Assembly: GCA_024516035.1 (NCBI GenBank)
Contig: JAMCCL010000113.1
Span: forward strand, 1 to 64,000
Origin: Bactericera cockerelli
Lineage: Eukaryota; Arthropoda; Insecta; Hemiptera; Triozidae
Direction: 5' to 3'
DNA length: 64,000 nucleotides
Part shown: positions 38,677-53,588 of the stretch, piece after piece
Layout of the letters: every line of letters begins with the position of its first letter
How positions within the stretch are numbered: the stretch's first letter is position 1
Notes under the pieces: generated by a model
What the model saw: only the letters and a program-made list of their open reading frames with translations
Databases searched by the model: none
Told to the model about the DNA's origin: nothing
Translations under genes and position numbers: made by a program

Positions 38677-39003
38677 TTGGACATGAAGTAATGTAATAAA
38701 AAGGCTATTCAAAAAGAGAATAAATAAAAAAAATCAGAGAGGTATGTGGGTATGTCGCGGAGAGCGCGAGTTTACTTCACGTTTTCCAAGTTGGAATGTT
38801 TGAATTATAAAATTTAGTTCATACAACAAAAATAACATGGTAAGTTTATAATAATTATGTACAAACATATTGTATAAAATAAATGTGTGTCTCTGTTTTA
38901 TCACAATTATGTATCACAACTTTAGTTTGTAGCATAGAAATAAATGCTACTTTTCCGTATCTCATGGTACAATTCCAATCCTAGCGACCGCGACAGGCGA
39001 CTT

Positions 39004-39201
39004 GTTGGCACCCGACATAAGAGCTAGAATTATCTACTACATGCCATAATATTGTACGAATTATGTATTCTCAGAAGCAACAATCCCTGGATTTTGCACT
39101 CCAAGCGTTAAGTCAGGAGAAGGTCAGGCATGTAAGTCCTGCGTGAGTCACAATTTTATGGTATGCAGTACATAATTGTAGCTGCAATGTCGGGTGCTAT
39201 C
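39004..39201. mobile_element. MITE with about 50-bp inverted ends (GGCACCCGACAT)
   Basis: The left arm (39004-39055) includes GGCACCCGACAT, AGCTAGAATTAT and CATGCCATAATATTGT. The right arm (39150-39201) carries their complements ACAATTTTATGGTATG, ATAATTGTAGCT and ATGTCGGGTGC. The loop is about 95 bp and non-coding. Target duplication and superfamily not determined. Confidence 0.7.
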
Positions 39202-39401
39202 TTCACGCACCTCAGTAGGAATTCAAATTCAATTAAATGAATGTTCTACCATTTTTTAGAGTCAACCTCAAATAGGTCTTTTCAAGTGCCATTATGCTAT
39301 CAGTTGTTTCGGTTCCCTCTGTAATTTGGTGACATACCCACATTTATGTCACCAAATAAATAAGAAATTATAATTTAACTCTGCTGTGATTTGTGCTTTA
39401 T

Positions 39402-42400
39402 TTACAATTTTGATTTATTCTGGATCCTCTGTCTCAGAACTCTGCGTAATATTTTGCCGCCAGGATTTTTGGGAATTTCATCTACAAATATTACACCACC
39501 TTTCAGCCTCTTCTGTGGACTCACTTGATCTGAAAAAAAAAAAAAAAAAAAAAATGTAATGCTTTAATGTAAAACATGATTATTCTATTTCGAAAATGTC
39601 TTTCGTAATAAATAAAATACTGCACGAGAAATCCAAACTCAAGCAAGCCTAATCTCAGAGGATATAATATAATTATATCTCTAGTCTGAACTTTGGTTTT
39701 GGATTTGATCCCCACCAAGGATTTTTTTACAACATTAACACCGATGAGGACAGTACGGCGCTAGACTTGTATATAAACAATCCAGGGCATGGATTCGTGA
39801 TGTATGGTTCGGATACCACCCAATACTTGGATGACCACATTGTTATAATGTTATAGGTTGATAGGCTGTTTAGTACAAAAAATAAATTAAAAAAAAAAAA
39901 AACTTATTCATAGTCTTCTGTAATCTATACAGCTTTTTTGTCTCCTATTAAGGGTATCATGCACATGAAAATCCTTCCAATAAGTTAAAAGTAGGAGAAA
40001 AATAACTAGATTTCCTACTTCAAAGTCTTACATCCGTTCATCGGATATAAGACTTTTAAGTAGTCATACATCACACATGACCGAGTCGTCACGTGAGCTC
40101 GGACTAGACTATATTAAAACTAATTTTTGAAACTTACTTGCAACATAAGTTTCTAAATCTAGTTCTGTAACAGTGGCGCCAGGTTGTCTCACAACAAACG
40201 CAAGAGGCAATTCTCCGCAGGCGACATCGGGTTTCCCAATAACTGCAGCATCCTGCACGGCAGTGTGATTCAGCAACAAGGATTCCAGTTCAGCAGGTGC
40301 TACCTGCAAGATCGATTGATTTAATAATTTCTTTATCTATTCAATTGATGATGCGATGGACAGAAACAAATGGAGGCAATATATCGGCGAGGCAAAATAC
40401 CGACTTGTGTATGAGTGGCCATGGGAGTAAGAGTAAGTATTTTTACTATTAATAGAATTAGGTTATTTGTACAGCTTACGTATACATTTGGAGCAGGACT
40501 ATTGTTCCATATGAATAGTTCAAATCTTGACTAGATTTTCGCCAGTACGCGACACTGTCGCCGTAAGCACTGGACTGGCTTGACTATTCGATTTACGAAT
40601 ATCCTTTGCTTGCGCACGACGACACCTCGTGTGAGGTATTTTGAGCTCCCTAGACATAGTCATTATGAAGATCAGTGAACAGAAAAAAAAAACTTTACTG
40701 CACATTATTTTTACCTGAAATCCTTTGACTTTGATCAACTCCTTCAATCTATCCACAATGTAAATATTATGCTTCTCATCATAGTATCCTAAGTCTCCCG
40801 TGTGTAGCCAACCTTCAGAGTCAATGATATTTTCCGTTTCTTCAGGATTGCCAATGTATCCTTTCATAACGAGAGGCCCAAGGAAACACAATTCTCCAAC
40901 TTGGTTCACACCTAGTGACTGACCTGTTTCTAAATCCAGCACCTAAAAAAAAGAAGATGACACAATAGAGCTGTTAATTTTATTCTGACTTAGAAAGGGT
41001 AAATAAAGCCTTTGGATCACCCATCTGAAGATACAAAGACAACCTCTACTTCATAGCTTTGTAAAATAATGAAACTTAATACGTATTTATTCAAGTTTGT
41101 GAGTTTCTAATTTACCTTATGAATTCCAAATACAAGAAGGGACTTTTTGAAAGAGAGAGCGAGAGAGAGAGAGAGAGAGAAAGATAAATGTGCTTACCTT
41201 CATTTTCATACTTGGTACAATTCTTCCCACAGCATTGGACGGGACATCAGGATAGGAGTAGGAAGCACGGACTGTGAGTTCTGTCATTCCATAGCCTTGC
41301 TTGATTGAGTTAAGCTTCAAACCGAGCCTTTTTCCAACCTATGTATAACATTAAAACAATTACTCCCCGTTGCATAGTCACTAACGGATAACTTCAATAG
41401 TCAACTTGATTGGCCATGGTTATTACTTCATTAGACATTGTATGCCTTAATGTCTCTTTAACATCCAGGTTATTGGAGAAAGAGTTTTATCATAAAGTCG
41501 CTGGCAACTCCTAGTTAACCACCTTAGATGAAAATTTAGATACACCAGTTTTAGTTTTGTCATTGAAATTGAGCAACTTCTAGCAATGATATTGCTTGGA
41601 TTCGTTACAAATTCTGTCTACTTCCACCCAACACAGGCTAGGTGAGGTTAATTTGGGTAGCTGGTTGATAAATTTCTAACAAATGGATAGTAAAGCCATC
41701 ACCTCTTAAAGTTCCGTGTGGCTCTCGGCTAAGAATTAGATCACGGGTTGTTTCCCCTGTCGTAAAAGGCGACGAACAGGAACATCTCTCAGAAGGCAGC
41801 AGTCACAACCGTTACGCCACGGAGGCTGGCAGTAATAATTAGTTAATTCTTCTGAATATTTACCTGGTCTAGAGTGGACTTTCCTGCTGGTGCAGCGGCA
41901 CATCTGATATCAACAATACTTGATAGATTGTATTCATCAACAATTGGACTTTTTGCCAAGAAAACCAGGGTAGGAGGCACTATGGGTAAAACTGTGACCT
42001 GGAATTGGGAACGTTTTTATTATTATTTATTATTGTAACATTCACAACTTAAATTATATAAAACCTATCCTAACCATCTATATCTTCTTTCTTCGAGCCA
42101 ACCCCTCCTCTAGAGCGTAAAAGTAGGTACTCATCTAATTTTTTATTAATAATAATTTTACTCTTCTCTATAATTATGTACTTACCTTGTATTTTTCTAT
42201 TGAAGATAAAAACAAGTGTGGATTGAAGTGTGGTAGAACAACTAATCTATTGTGCATAACTAGTGAACCCAGCATGAGCATTAATCCATAACCATGAAAG
42301 AAAGGAATCAAACCCATGATGACTGATGGGCTAGACCGCTTGGGAACCATGAATCTATAGATATAAAAAATAGGTAGTAGTTATAAGAACAAACAAAAAG

Positions 42401-44985
42401 AAAGAACAAAAGTAGTAGTTGAGAACCATACAAAAAAAGTAAAAATCAATGACATTGACGAGTTTTTCGTTAATTTCTCTTTAATAACTTTCGCTCCCTC
42501 ACAAAGTGAGGTTCTGTTTTAACTACCATACTGGACGATTTGGCTTTTGTTTGTCTGTATGTCTGTTTGTTTGTCTGTATGTCTGTTTGTTTGACTGTCT
42601 GTTCCGCGATAACTCTAGACCGAACCAAATTAGGAAGGACCATATGAGAAACTCTTCCCTCAAAACCCGAGAATAACCTGGGATCTCAGAATGGTCAATA
42701 CAGCAATGATACCAGAAGTAACTGAATGTGAAGTCGCTGCAGCGGTACTCAAACTGAACACCGGAAAGGCCCCAGGACCGGATCTTATCCCACCTAAGGT
42801 GCTACGGGAGGTTGTAATGGAGATTCCTGGAGTATTTGTCGAAATACTTAACAAACACCTGAAAGAAGGTACCTTCCCAAAAATTTGGAAAGAAGCCAGG
42901 ATTGTCCTCCTTCAGAAGCCCGTCAAAAACCCTGGTGATCCCGAGGCATACAGACCTTTATGTCTCCTTAATACACTCGGGAAACTGTTTGAAATTATCA
43001 TTAACGAGAGATTGAAATCCGAACTCGAAGGAAAAAATGTACTGAGTGAGAACCAGTTTGGCTTTCGCAAAGGAAAGTCAACCGTAGACGCCATTATCAA
43101 GGTAATACGGATAGCAGAGCAGGAGATCACGAAAAGGGGCGATTGCAGAACCAGAAAGATGTGTGTCCTTGCGACACTAGATATAAAAAATGCTTTCAAC
43201 TCAGCCAATTGGGTCACCGTAATTCAATCCTTAGAGAGAGCGAAAATCTCCGCTTATCTCATCAGAATGATTGAAGCCTATCTGAGCGACCGGGAAATCA
43301 GGGGCGAGTTGTTCGATAAAAATATGACAGCAGGTGTCCCGCAGGGGTCAATCCTGGGGCCTACACTCTGGAACATCTTGTATGATGAGGTCCTCAGACT
43401 CGATGTCCCAGAAGGAATCTCTCTGGTGGCATACGCGGATGACCTGGCAATAGTCTCTCTGGCAAGAGATGCGGAAGACATGGAATTCAAACTGAAAATC
43501 ACCTTGGATTCCATCTGCAACTGGATGGAGAATAATAAATTGCAGGTGGCCCCTGAGAAATCAGAGGCAATTATTATCAGCGGACGGAAAAAATATAGTG
43601 GAGTAAATATTTTCTTGAACGGACAGCAGATCACAATCAAAAGTAGTCTGAAATATCTTGGGGTAATCATAGATCAGAAACTGAGTTTCCTCCCTCACTT
43701 AGACTACATCACCGCCAAAGCGGAAAGGACGGTTTCAGCCTTGTCCCGATTGGTGCCTAATTTGGGGGGCCCGGGTGAAAATAAAAGAAGAATGCTCCAA
43801 CATGCAGCCGATAGCATTCTGCTATACGCTGCACCTGTTTGGGCCGATTGCCTGAGATTTAAAACTTACAGGCACAAGTTGCTATCTCGACAAAGAAAAT
43901 TTTGCCTGAGGGTGGCCTGTTCCTATAGAACGGTCTCCACGGCGGCAGCAGCGGTCATATCCCGGGTTATCCCGATTGACCTTGCATGTGAAGAAAGAGG
44001 CCAAACCTATCGCATGAATAAAGAGGAAAAAGAGCGTGAGAGAGAGTGTACACTAAATAAATGGCAGACGAGGTGGCGAGAAAGCGAAACGGGACAGTGG
44101 ACCAGGACCCTAATCCCTGAGATCAGACCCTGGTTTCTTAGGAAACATGGAGAGGTCAACTATCACCTGACGCAGGCACTATCGGGTCACGGCTGTTTCC
44201 AATCCTTCATCCATAGAATAGGAAAAGCCCAAACCCCCAACTGTCTCTTCTGCGAGGGAGTGGACACACCTGAACACACCCTTTTCGAGTGTATTAGATG
44301 GGAGAGAGAAAGAGAGGAAACAGAAAGTGTTCTAGGCACACAGCTATCTAAAGACAGCTTCGTCAGAACTATGCTTATCTCAACACGGAACTGGGAAGCT
44401 GTCTCTAGAATGGTTGTTGATATAATGAGACAAAAGGAAGAAACTGAGAGAAGAGTGAGATCCGGTCAAAACCAACCACATTCCCCAAGCAGGGGAGACT
44501 TGGACAGCGGGCAAATCATCTAATAATAACTATGTATTAGTGAGGTATTTTTTGTAAAGTATTATATATGTAATGTGTTATTTCAAACTTATTTTGTGGT
44601 CAGTCTAAATTATCGTATATGTATGTGGTAACTTAAAATGTATTGTCTATAATAATTGCTTGTCTATATTTATATCTAAATAAATGAGTTTGCGACTTTG
44701 TTTTGTGCCGTGTGGAAGTAATGTCTCCAGTTCCCACACGGCAAGGTTACTTGTCACGCGGGGATCCTATAACGGTTTTTTAGTGTTTTCCCGCCGGAGT
44801 AGGAGCAACAGGGAACCAGGGATCACACCCTGGAGTTCCGGTATTGGAATGTGGGGGTTTCACACAGGCAAGGGGGAGTGTCACGGAGAAGGGAACGGTT
44901 TGACCTTTCCCTCTTTCGGGTAGCTCCCCCGTGTATCGTCAGCTCAGCTGATTTTTTACCGTTATAGTATCCACGCGTTGACAAA

Positions 44986-45019
<34 letters not shown>

Positions 45020-48000
45020 CCGAACTGTTCAAAATTGTTGAAATTTAGTATACATGTTTATTGGGGTCCTAAAATTTTACCAATAGTTTTTGGGCCGAAT
45101 TAGGCCCTTGGGGCCAAATGGGGGCCGTTTTGGGGAAAATTGAAAACGACTTTTCTATTTTTATCGAATAAAGCAAGGCTCTTCAAATTTTGTAGAGTTG
45201 TTAAGAAAATATATTTGAGTTCAGTAGTGAAATTTTGTGATTGTGAAAGCAAAGGGCGACAAAAAAATCTAAAAAGGGCCGCGCCGGTTGATATTTTTTA
45301 TTTAAAACCTATCGAGTGGGGTATTGAATGAAAGGTCTCGATGTCCTCATGCTTGATTTATAATGCGATAGTTGAATCTGTGAGGCTTACATTTCACAGA
45401 GCTACTAGTTTTTACCCAAGTCCCTATTGTAAATGATTTTAAAAATTCAAAAAGGAATGTTGTTGGTTGGTTTTATAACACAAGGGATCAAACAATGTCA
45501 ACTTTCCAGCATAAATTTATTCAGAGATTTGTAGCTCAAGTATCTACTAGAGTTTCATTTATAATTTTGCATGGATTTAATTATTTTTTTGAAAACCTAA
45601 TTAGGAATTAAAGGGCCATTTTCTAATTTTAAAAGGGGACATCATTTATAAACGATGTTTTTTAAGATAATTGTCTTAACTATAGAAGACATTTTGCATG
45701 TATTGATATTTCAAATTAATAAATTATAAATTTAACCAGAGCATGTATAAAAATAATAAAAAAACCTTTATTAAAAGAGTTAGTATACAAATATTTTTAA
45801 AAATATGAGAAATTTTGAAGACACAAAATGTTATTTCTTTTCAGCCTAGTTTATGCATAAGTAGTGGGAAAAAGAAATAAAAAAACATGTATCATGGAAA
45901 AATAAAAGGTTTTTAACAAACTTTTTTTTAGAAATATAAAAAGAGCTGTTTTTTCCCTTTCATGATGATTTTCTTTCTTTCTTTATTGATGAGTAAAAAA
46001 GATAGAAAAAATTCCACAATTACCTCGCAATTTCTAGCTGGGTGAGAAAATTCAAATGTGTCAGCATAACTCCTTTAGGTAGACCAGTTGTTCCACTAGA
46101 CATCAACACAACTGCCACGTCTTCACTAAAACTTCCATCTGGTATGTTAAAGTTTTTCCAGTCTCCATTGTCAACAATTGATTTGTATGAGAAGATCCTT
46201 GTAGATTCAATTATAGGTTCTACATGATCATATATGATAATCTCACGAATACATGGAAACTTAGAAGATACTTGTTTGATTTTTTGTGAAGATAGTGGGG
46301 AGCAGAAAACAGCAAGAGGTTGAGTGAGGTGGAAAATGTGTTTCAACTCTCCTGTGTATAAAAAGATTGTGAGAGCATTGCATACTTTATAAACCTTTAT
46401 ACATTCATACATAAATAGAACCTACTTAAACTAATTTTATTTATTTGTGAAATGGCAATATTATATTATATAAGTAGGTAAACAGGAACACTTTTTATTT
46501 ATTTAGTAGCCACGTTGCGGATAGACCTGCGGAACGCAGGAGAGTTTATAGAGGCATGGCCAACGTATAATTTCTACATAATAATAGAATGTTAATTTTC
46601 CATGATAGAAGAATAAGATAAATCATTGCATAGGTAGGTAGATAGGTTCCGTAAGAAAAATAAACAAAGGGTTATCTGTTTACAAAAACAAAAATAATAA
46701 TAATCTTTCATTGTCTTTCAGAAGGCGGGGGCGGAAAAAATATTTGGAACAAAATCTTTTGTGTGGTATCTAGTGATTCCAAGAATTTTCATTATAGAGA
46801 TACCTATTAGGGCTGCTAAATTTGGGTGTAAAAAAGTTCAACTTTTAAAAAATGGACATCTAGAAAAGTTAAAAATCTATTTTACACTGCCATTAAGAAC
46901 CATACTAAATTTCAGCTCAATTGCACTACAAGTGCAATTATGCCAGTACTTCAATCAATCATCATTTAAAAGCTCAACTTTTCAAAAATTGTTTTGAGCA
47001 CATAATGCCAAATGAGCCTGTCATTGGTAACTATAGAAAATTTAAGCAAATCATTTGGGTAGGACCAGAATATTGAGAATTAGATGTTTGTATTGAATGC
47101 ACACAGTAGTGAGTGACAGAATCACAAAAAGGTTGGAGAACTACACATTTCAAATTGGATAATGATCAAGAAGTACAATAATGAACTAAAAGATAAATTT
47201 TATTACCTTCACTGTACTGAGGATTGACAGTAGACAAAGAAATCCCCAATAATGTGGCAGCAATAAAAAGAACAGGATACTCCAATCTATTGACACTACA
47301 GATTGAAACAATGTCCCCTCTACAGTAGCCTCTTTTCTGTAGAGCATCAGCTAATTGAAGACTTTTTTCAAGTAGTTTGTCAAAGCTGTATGATGTGTGA
47401 GTAACAGCATCAATCTGGAAGGGGAGTACAATAATTAATATTTTGTGCAGCAGTACTATAAATATTCTATGTATTGCTCTTACAGTTGAGTGTATGACTA
47501 CCATGCATCTAAGGTTTTGTTTATCTGGTATAGTAGTTTTCAAGATTGACAAGTTGGTGGAATTTTAACTTGAGTGTAGCAATGTTTCTATGGTTGCATG
47601 GTAGTCATACACTGAAACAAAAGAGTTGAAAAATAAGTATTATATATATAGGCCAAAAATAAGGAATATGGAAATTGTAATTGTTAGTATTTCATTATAT
47701 GGCTTAGCATCTCTTTATCTCAATATAAAGTCATTTATGATTGGGATTTCACCCTCTATTTGTTGGTCATTTAACATTAAAGGCCCTATGTCATAGAGAC
47801 AATACTGTCTCATTTACAAAAAAAAACAAGATTTTGAAACAGCAAGTGCCTTGTTGAGTACTACAAACTGTTAGATACAAAATGGGAGGCAACAAGAGAA
47901 GTTGCAATGTGTGAAACTTGAGTCAACTTGTTCAGTGATTAGTTACTACAAGTTTTTTTAATAAGCTTACCAATGCAATTTCATTTCCTTTCTGCTTGAG

Positions 48001-48099
48001 CAACTGACAAAGATAAGCTCCTATGGACATCTTGTTGTAAATTGGAACAATGGGTGGTGGGTCTCCCCCAGAAATCACAAGTTCTTCTTGTGAGCACAT
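39402..48099 (-). CDS. Luciferase-like acyl-CoA synthetase (4CL-like) with PTS1, nine exons
   Basis: An ANL-superfamily enzyme that activates a carboxylic acid with ATP and transfers it to CoA. Exons on the - strand: 48099-47971, 47414-47207, 46351-46024, 42354-42186, 41998-41864, 41338-41198, 40942-40715, 40303-40138, 39529-39402; all in frame, 543 residues, the size of beetle luciferase. Landmarks: P-loop [10 protein letters not shown] (197-206), PFFHGYG, QGYGMTE (about 337-343), [13 protein letters not shown] (414 on), the hinge [13 protein letters not shown] near 441-453, and the catalytic Lys of GGKILRR near 527. The C-terminus is SKL, the canonical peroxisomal import signal. The best description is a peroxisomal medium/long-chain or aromatic acyl-CoA ligase; the natural substrate is unknown and no luciferase activity is implied. 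The AATAAA signal overlaps the TAA stop. The 3.7-kb intron 3 carries an R1-type LINE. Confidence 0.94.
41705..41830 (+). repeat. Interspersed repeat (GTGTGGCTCTCGGCTAAGAAT)
   Basis: GTGTGGCTCTCGGCTAAGAAT.AGA.CACGG and TTCCCCTGTCGTA.AAGGCGA are shared with 57018-57075. Both copies also carry AATCTCTCAGAAG-like or ATCTCTCAGAAG motifs further on. Probably a transposon fragment, possibly LINE-derived; not identified. Confidence 0.5.
42486..42617 (+). repeat. Older interspersed repeat, left part, interrupted by a LINE
   Basis: A hairpin-like head (GCTCCCTCACAAAGTGAGG), a CTGTTTGTTTGTCTGTATGT tract and CGATAACTCTAGACCGAAC. The sequence resumes after the LINE at 45018 with GACCGAACTGTTCAAAATTG. The layout is like the other hairpin-headed repeats in the window. 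Confidence 0.6.
42618..45025 (+). mobile_element. 5'-truncated R1-clade non-LTR retrotransposon with target duplication
   Basis: The inserted DNA runs from 42626 to 45017. It is bounded by the 8-bp duplication GACCGAAC at 42618-42625 and 45018-45025 and ends in a run of about 27 A (44990-45017), the mark of target-primed reverse transcription. Only the reverse-transcriptase half of ORF2 and the 3' UTR remain; the endonuclease and ORF1 are lost by 5' truncation. It lies in intron 3 of the acyl-CoA synthetase, antisense to that gene. Confidence 0.9.
42691..44523 (+). pseudogene. R1-clade ORF2 reverse transcriptase, 5'-truncated but otherwise open
   Basis: 610 codons from the first Met; the frame is open from about 42632 (after a TAG at 42630) and includes LFPQNP. 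RT motifs in order: [84 protein letters not shown] (catalytic YADD), [10 protein letters not shown]-terminal CX2CX7HX4C zinc knuckle ([17 protein letters not shown]) is typical of the clade. The upstream endonuclease domain is absent, so the protein cannot mobilise the element alone. There is no internal stop or frameshift, which suggests a fairly recent insertion. Confidence 0.9.
45018..45420 (+). repeat. Older interspersed repeat, right part
   Basis: Continues 42486-42617 after the LINE: GACCGAACTGTTCAAAATTGTTGAAATTT, then GGGCCGAATTAGGCCCTTGGGGCC and AAGCAAGGCTCTTCAAATTTTG. No reading frame. The right boundary is uncertain. Confidence 0.5.
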
Positions 48100-51000
48100 A
48101 TTTTTTGTTCTTGAAATTGTTGTTCACAGAAGTAGAACTCTATAGAAAACCAAAAGAGAGGGTTATTAATCTGGGGTCCAAGGTGTCAGGCAAAAGTGAA
48201 TTTTTTCATGAATAAATGGATCACTTGCACCTACTTTTTTTGGCTCTATTAAAAGAGTTCATTGTAGCAATATCTATGGTATTTTTTTTTTTTTGAGCCC
48301 AAGAACCTTGTTCAATTTTACAGGAAACATCAGAAATGAAAAAAAAAAAAAAATTGAGACATTTTAGTCACTGTTCCTGCTGTTAAGACCAATTAGATCA
48401 GGTGATAAAAAGCTTGCTATTAAACTCAAAGGTAAGTCAGAAGCTCAAAATTATATGAAGAGTCTTTCTGTGCACGCAATATGAGAGGATAGCCCCACTC
48501 TCACCCCCTGCATTAGATGACATGTCTCTATAAAATTTTGCGCATCAAAAAAGGTCAATTCTTTTCAACTTTTGGACCATTTCTAGACATTTTTTGTAAA
48601 TTCTGAATAAGAAACAATTCCTGACCCTAACAAGATATCCAAGGGACTTGAGAGAGACTGCGAGAGGTCTGAAGGCCAGACCACAATGAAAAACTTGGTA
48701 GAAAAAGTGACACATAAAATGTGTGGACTGAAATATCCAAGTAATAGGTAAATAACCACTTTTTTTCAGATTAGGCGACTTTAAAAAAATCTTGTATAAT
48801 CTTTGTAGCTTGTTTTTTGTGGTTTTAATGGCGTAAATGGCTTTAACTGTTATATTTACAATAGAATCAGACATTTTCTTTATTAAAAAATTCCATTTGC
48901 AAGTGGCCCAATGTATGTATTATTAAAAAAGGCTTCATCAGCTGAACAATATAATTATTAATAGTTACAGAGTGGCCAAATAGAAATAATACAACCTATA
49001 GAAGATAAGAAAAATAGTAAAAAATTGAATATAGCATAAAAAACAAAGATAAAATAAAACCAAGTATCAATATAAATATCCTACCTTAATGGTGAGATAA
49101 CTACCTGTGGAAAACTCTTTCCACACAAGTGTAGTGCAGTCAAAAGATTATTTTGTCAAATGGAGCAAAATAATACATATTATTATTCCAACAGTATTTA
49201 TTTAATTTATTATCAACAAATGAAGTAAATAGGACATCAAGTAAATGGATTAGTTCCTTGATATGGCAAAGGTACAATGAACTTGATGTGGCAAAGGTAA
49301 TAGGAGTACAATAAATGATAAATATTCTAAGATATAAATATAACTTATATCCGCTATAAGTAGATAAGAATTTGATTTTGATAAAAAATTTCCCTTTTAA
49401 TTTTAAATTTCCCGCCTGATTACCCGAGTACATTGTTGCCAATCAAAATTTTAATTTATTACCGTACTGTACTATTTTTGAAAATACCATACATTCTGAA
49501 ATTCAGTGCCGTATCCTGAATGTAGGGTCACTCTAGGCTAGGAGGATTTCTCCTCCTAGGAGTAATTATCAAATAGAAAAAAAAAATATTAAAAAATGTC
49601 TGATTCTATAGCAGTAAAAAAAAAAAAAAAGTTCTCACCTTTATTCTGCACAATAACAATAATCCTGCATGTTTTCAAAAATTTAAACTGTTAGAAAGCA
49701 TTTTCACAACTTTTGTGACAAGGTTAACCTTAACGTCAACGCGTTGATCCCCCCTAAAATGGTCCATCATAATTATATTATGTGGTTAACTGATATACCT
49801 ACTTCTTTTAATCACCCTGTATACTGTTTAGGTCTAATTAGCTCTCATAAGAGTATGCAGTACTTTCAAATATCCATGTCATTCGCAAAACTCTATGTTA
49901 CTTGTAAATACCTGAAGTAGGTATATAAAAATGAGATTTTTTTCGCCACAACACTTCTTGATATGTCATAATAAACACCTATGCACCTTTAGTTTTGTGT
50001 ATTTAATTTTATTCCTAGCAAGAGAACAATTTTTTTTATACATTTATAGGCCACATGTTCAGATTTTAAATCCATCAACTTCTAACCAGCAGTTTTGTAG
50101 AAGAACTTCAACATTGCATATAAATGCCAATACTTTTTGCTTTCCTTATCCCATAAGGAAAGTAATGAAATCATTTTCTTCAATTTTACTGTGTGTCAAA
50201 ATTAATGCAAAAGTGTCTTGTAATATAATGCAAATTCAAAACCAGTACAAGTTATGCTATACTTCATTTTTATGTGATTGTGTACATATTGTACATAGAC
50301 TAACTACATAGGCCTTTCTTTAGCAATGAGATTAGGTGAATATTGTATTAAATAATTTATAGGTTGGATATCTGTGTGAATAAAAGAAGAACAATAAAAA
50401 AAACCAAGGTATTTACTCTGAGAATACCTACTATTCAAAGATGGGATATATAATATATTCATAAATCAAGGTCATACAGTTTTGATCAAATGTAGTTGTT
50501 ACAGATATAGAAGTATGTATTGATACAAACTTCCAGTATAGTAGCCACCCAGTACAGGCAAAAATGTTTTCACTTTCTTTGGTTATACTTGCACCCATTA
50601 TAATATATTTATTTCAATCAAACTTTTATAGGCCGGACAAAAAGCTTGAATTCAAACAAATATTGTGCTAGTATACCTGTCAAAAAATGCACAATCATCA
50701 GTGGAAGTAATCATAGTAATCTTTTGGGTAAAATACACTAATCTGATGAGGATTACTTCTAAACCAAAGAAAGTGTGCTGACATCAGGTAAAAATAAATA
50801 TACATGTTTTAGAGGTTATTATTAAAAGTAAATTAGCTTAAATATAAAATTAAACTAACTCAAATAATTAATTAAGTATACTTATTCAAAAAGATTCTAA
50901 ATTAGCACTTAAGAACATTATGAAATTATTATGTTACTGAGAAATACTATCAACTTTGAAATTTACTGTGTTTTAACTTTTCTAGCTGCTTCATGAAAAT

Positions 51001-52092
51001 AATAGTCTAGTTAAGCATGGCTAATTACTACAACATCAACACACACTTGAATAATATTAAATAAAGCCTAGGTAGGTAATCATTATACCTTTTGTAAAGT
51101 AGTAAAAATGTTTCATTTTTTATATGAAATAATAGAGAGAAATACTAGTCCAAATTATTGACACTAAAAAATTACAACTAAAAACATACAAACACCAGTA
51201 ATTTCTATTCTATTCTAAAGCAAACAGAATAAAGAGTGACAATAGTTAACTGATTGCTTTTTGGTTAACTGGGGGAAAATTGAAATATAAATTGACTGCT
51301 GGTCTAGTTAAGAATAAGTATATTGGAAATTCTTATTTAGAAGGAAGAAAAGTGATATAAAGAACAGAGCATGTAGGTGTGTGAGTCATGTAAGGCAATA
51401 GACTTTCATTGATAAATTGTCTCATCATCTTCTGAGGTTTACATTAAAAATACTTCATAGTTCCATAGCTTGAAAAAGAAAATGGATTTGACGTGTTAAC
51501 AAATGAAATCTCTTTTGATCCTACTTCATATTATCCTCTCTACACAGGTCTACACTTTTTTATGGCTTTTGAAATTTACCTCACTAAATCTACTTGGGGT
51601 GACACTCTTTCTTCTATACAATATTGATGATTTGCAAAGTAAGAGTCATTTTCTTCACAAAAAAATAAAATAAAACATGAGATCAATAATACAAACCCAA
51701 GGTTTTATATAACAACAAAAGTTGTAGAAAAATACAATAAATTGGGTAGGAGACTGTTCTGAAAATGAAGGTGATTGAATGTTCAGTGTGTAAAATTTAG
51801 ATAAACTTTTAAATACTATTGTAATCAATATTCATGAACTGTAATATCAAGCTTTTTATTTTCTTATGTCAATACACACCCTTATCCTTGGATGAGTAAA
51901 TCATAAATATAAGTTACAATAAGTACCTAACAATTACAAGAAAACACAGAAAAAATGTAGCCTAGGGGAAAAATGGAAGGAGAACATTAAACACACATTC
52001 ATCTAGCTAAGGTACAAAGAGAACAAAAAATGAACATGAAATCGTGGAAAAAAAATGTCAAGAAGGGCAAATGCTGGATACATAATGTCAAT
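48100..52092. other. Gene-free interval between acyl-CoA synthetase and H3.3
   Basis: Contains the upstream region of the synthetase (right of 48100) and the 3' UTR of the H3.3 gene (TTTATT at 51855, AATAAA on -). A repeat head ACTTT/GCTTTCCTTATCCCATAAGGAAAGT lies at about 50139. No other exon was recognised on either strand. Confidence 0.4.
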
Positions 52093-53579
<1,487 letters not shown>

Positions 53580-53588
53580 TCTGTAAAG

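Noticed and set aside
43278..43670. 130-codon open frame on - inside the LINE
   Set aside because: It is a shadow of the reverse-transcriptase frame on the opposite strand.
39402..48099. True luciferase
   Set aside because: The family is shared by many non-luminous insect acyl-CoA ligases, and the motifs seen support ATP-dependent acid activation only.
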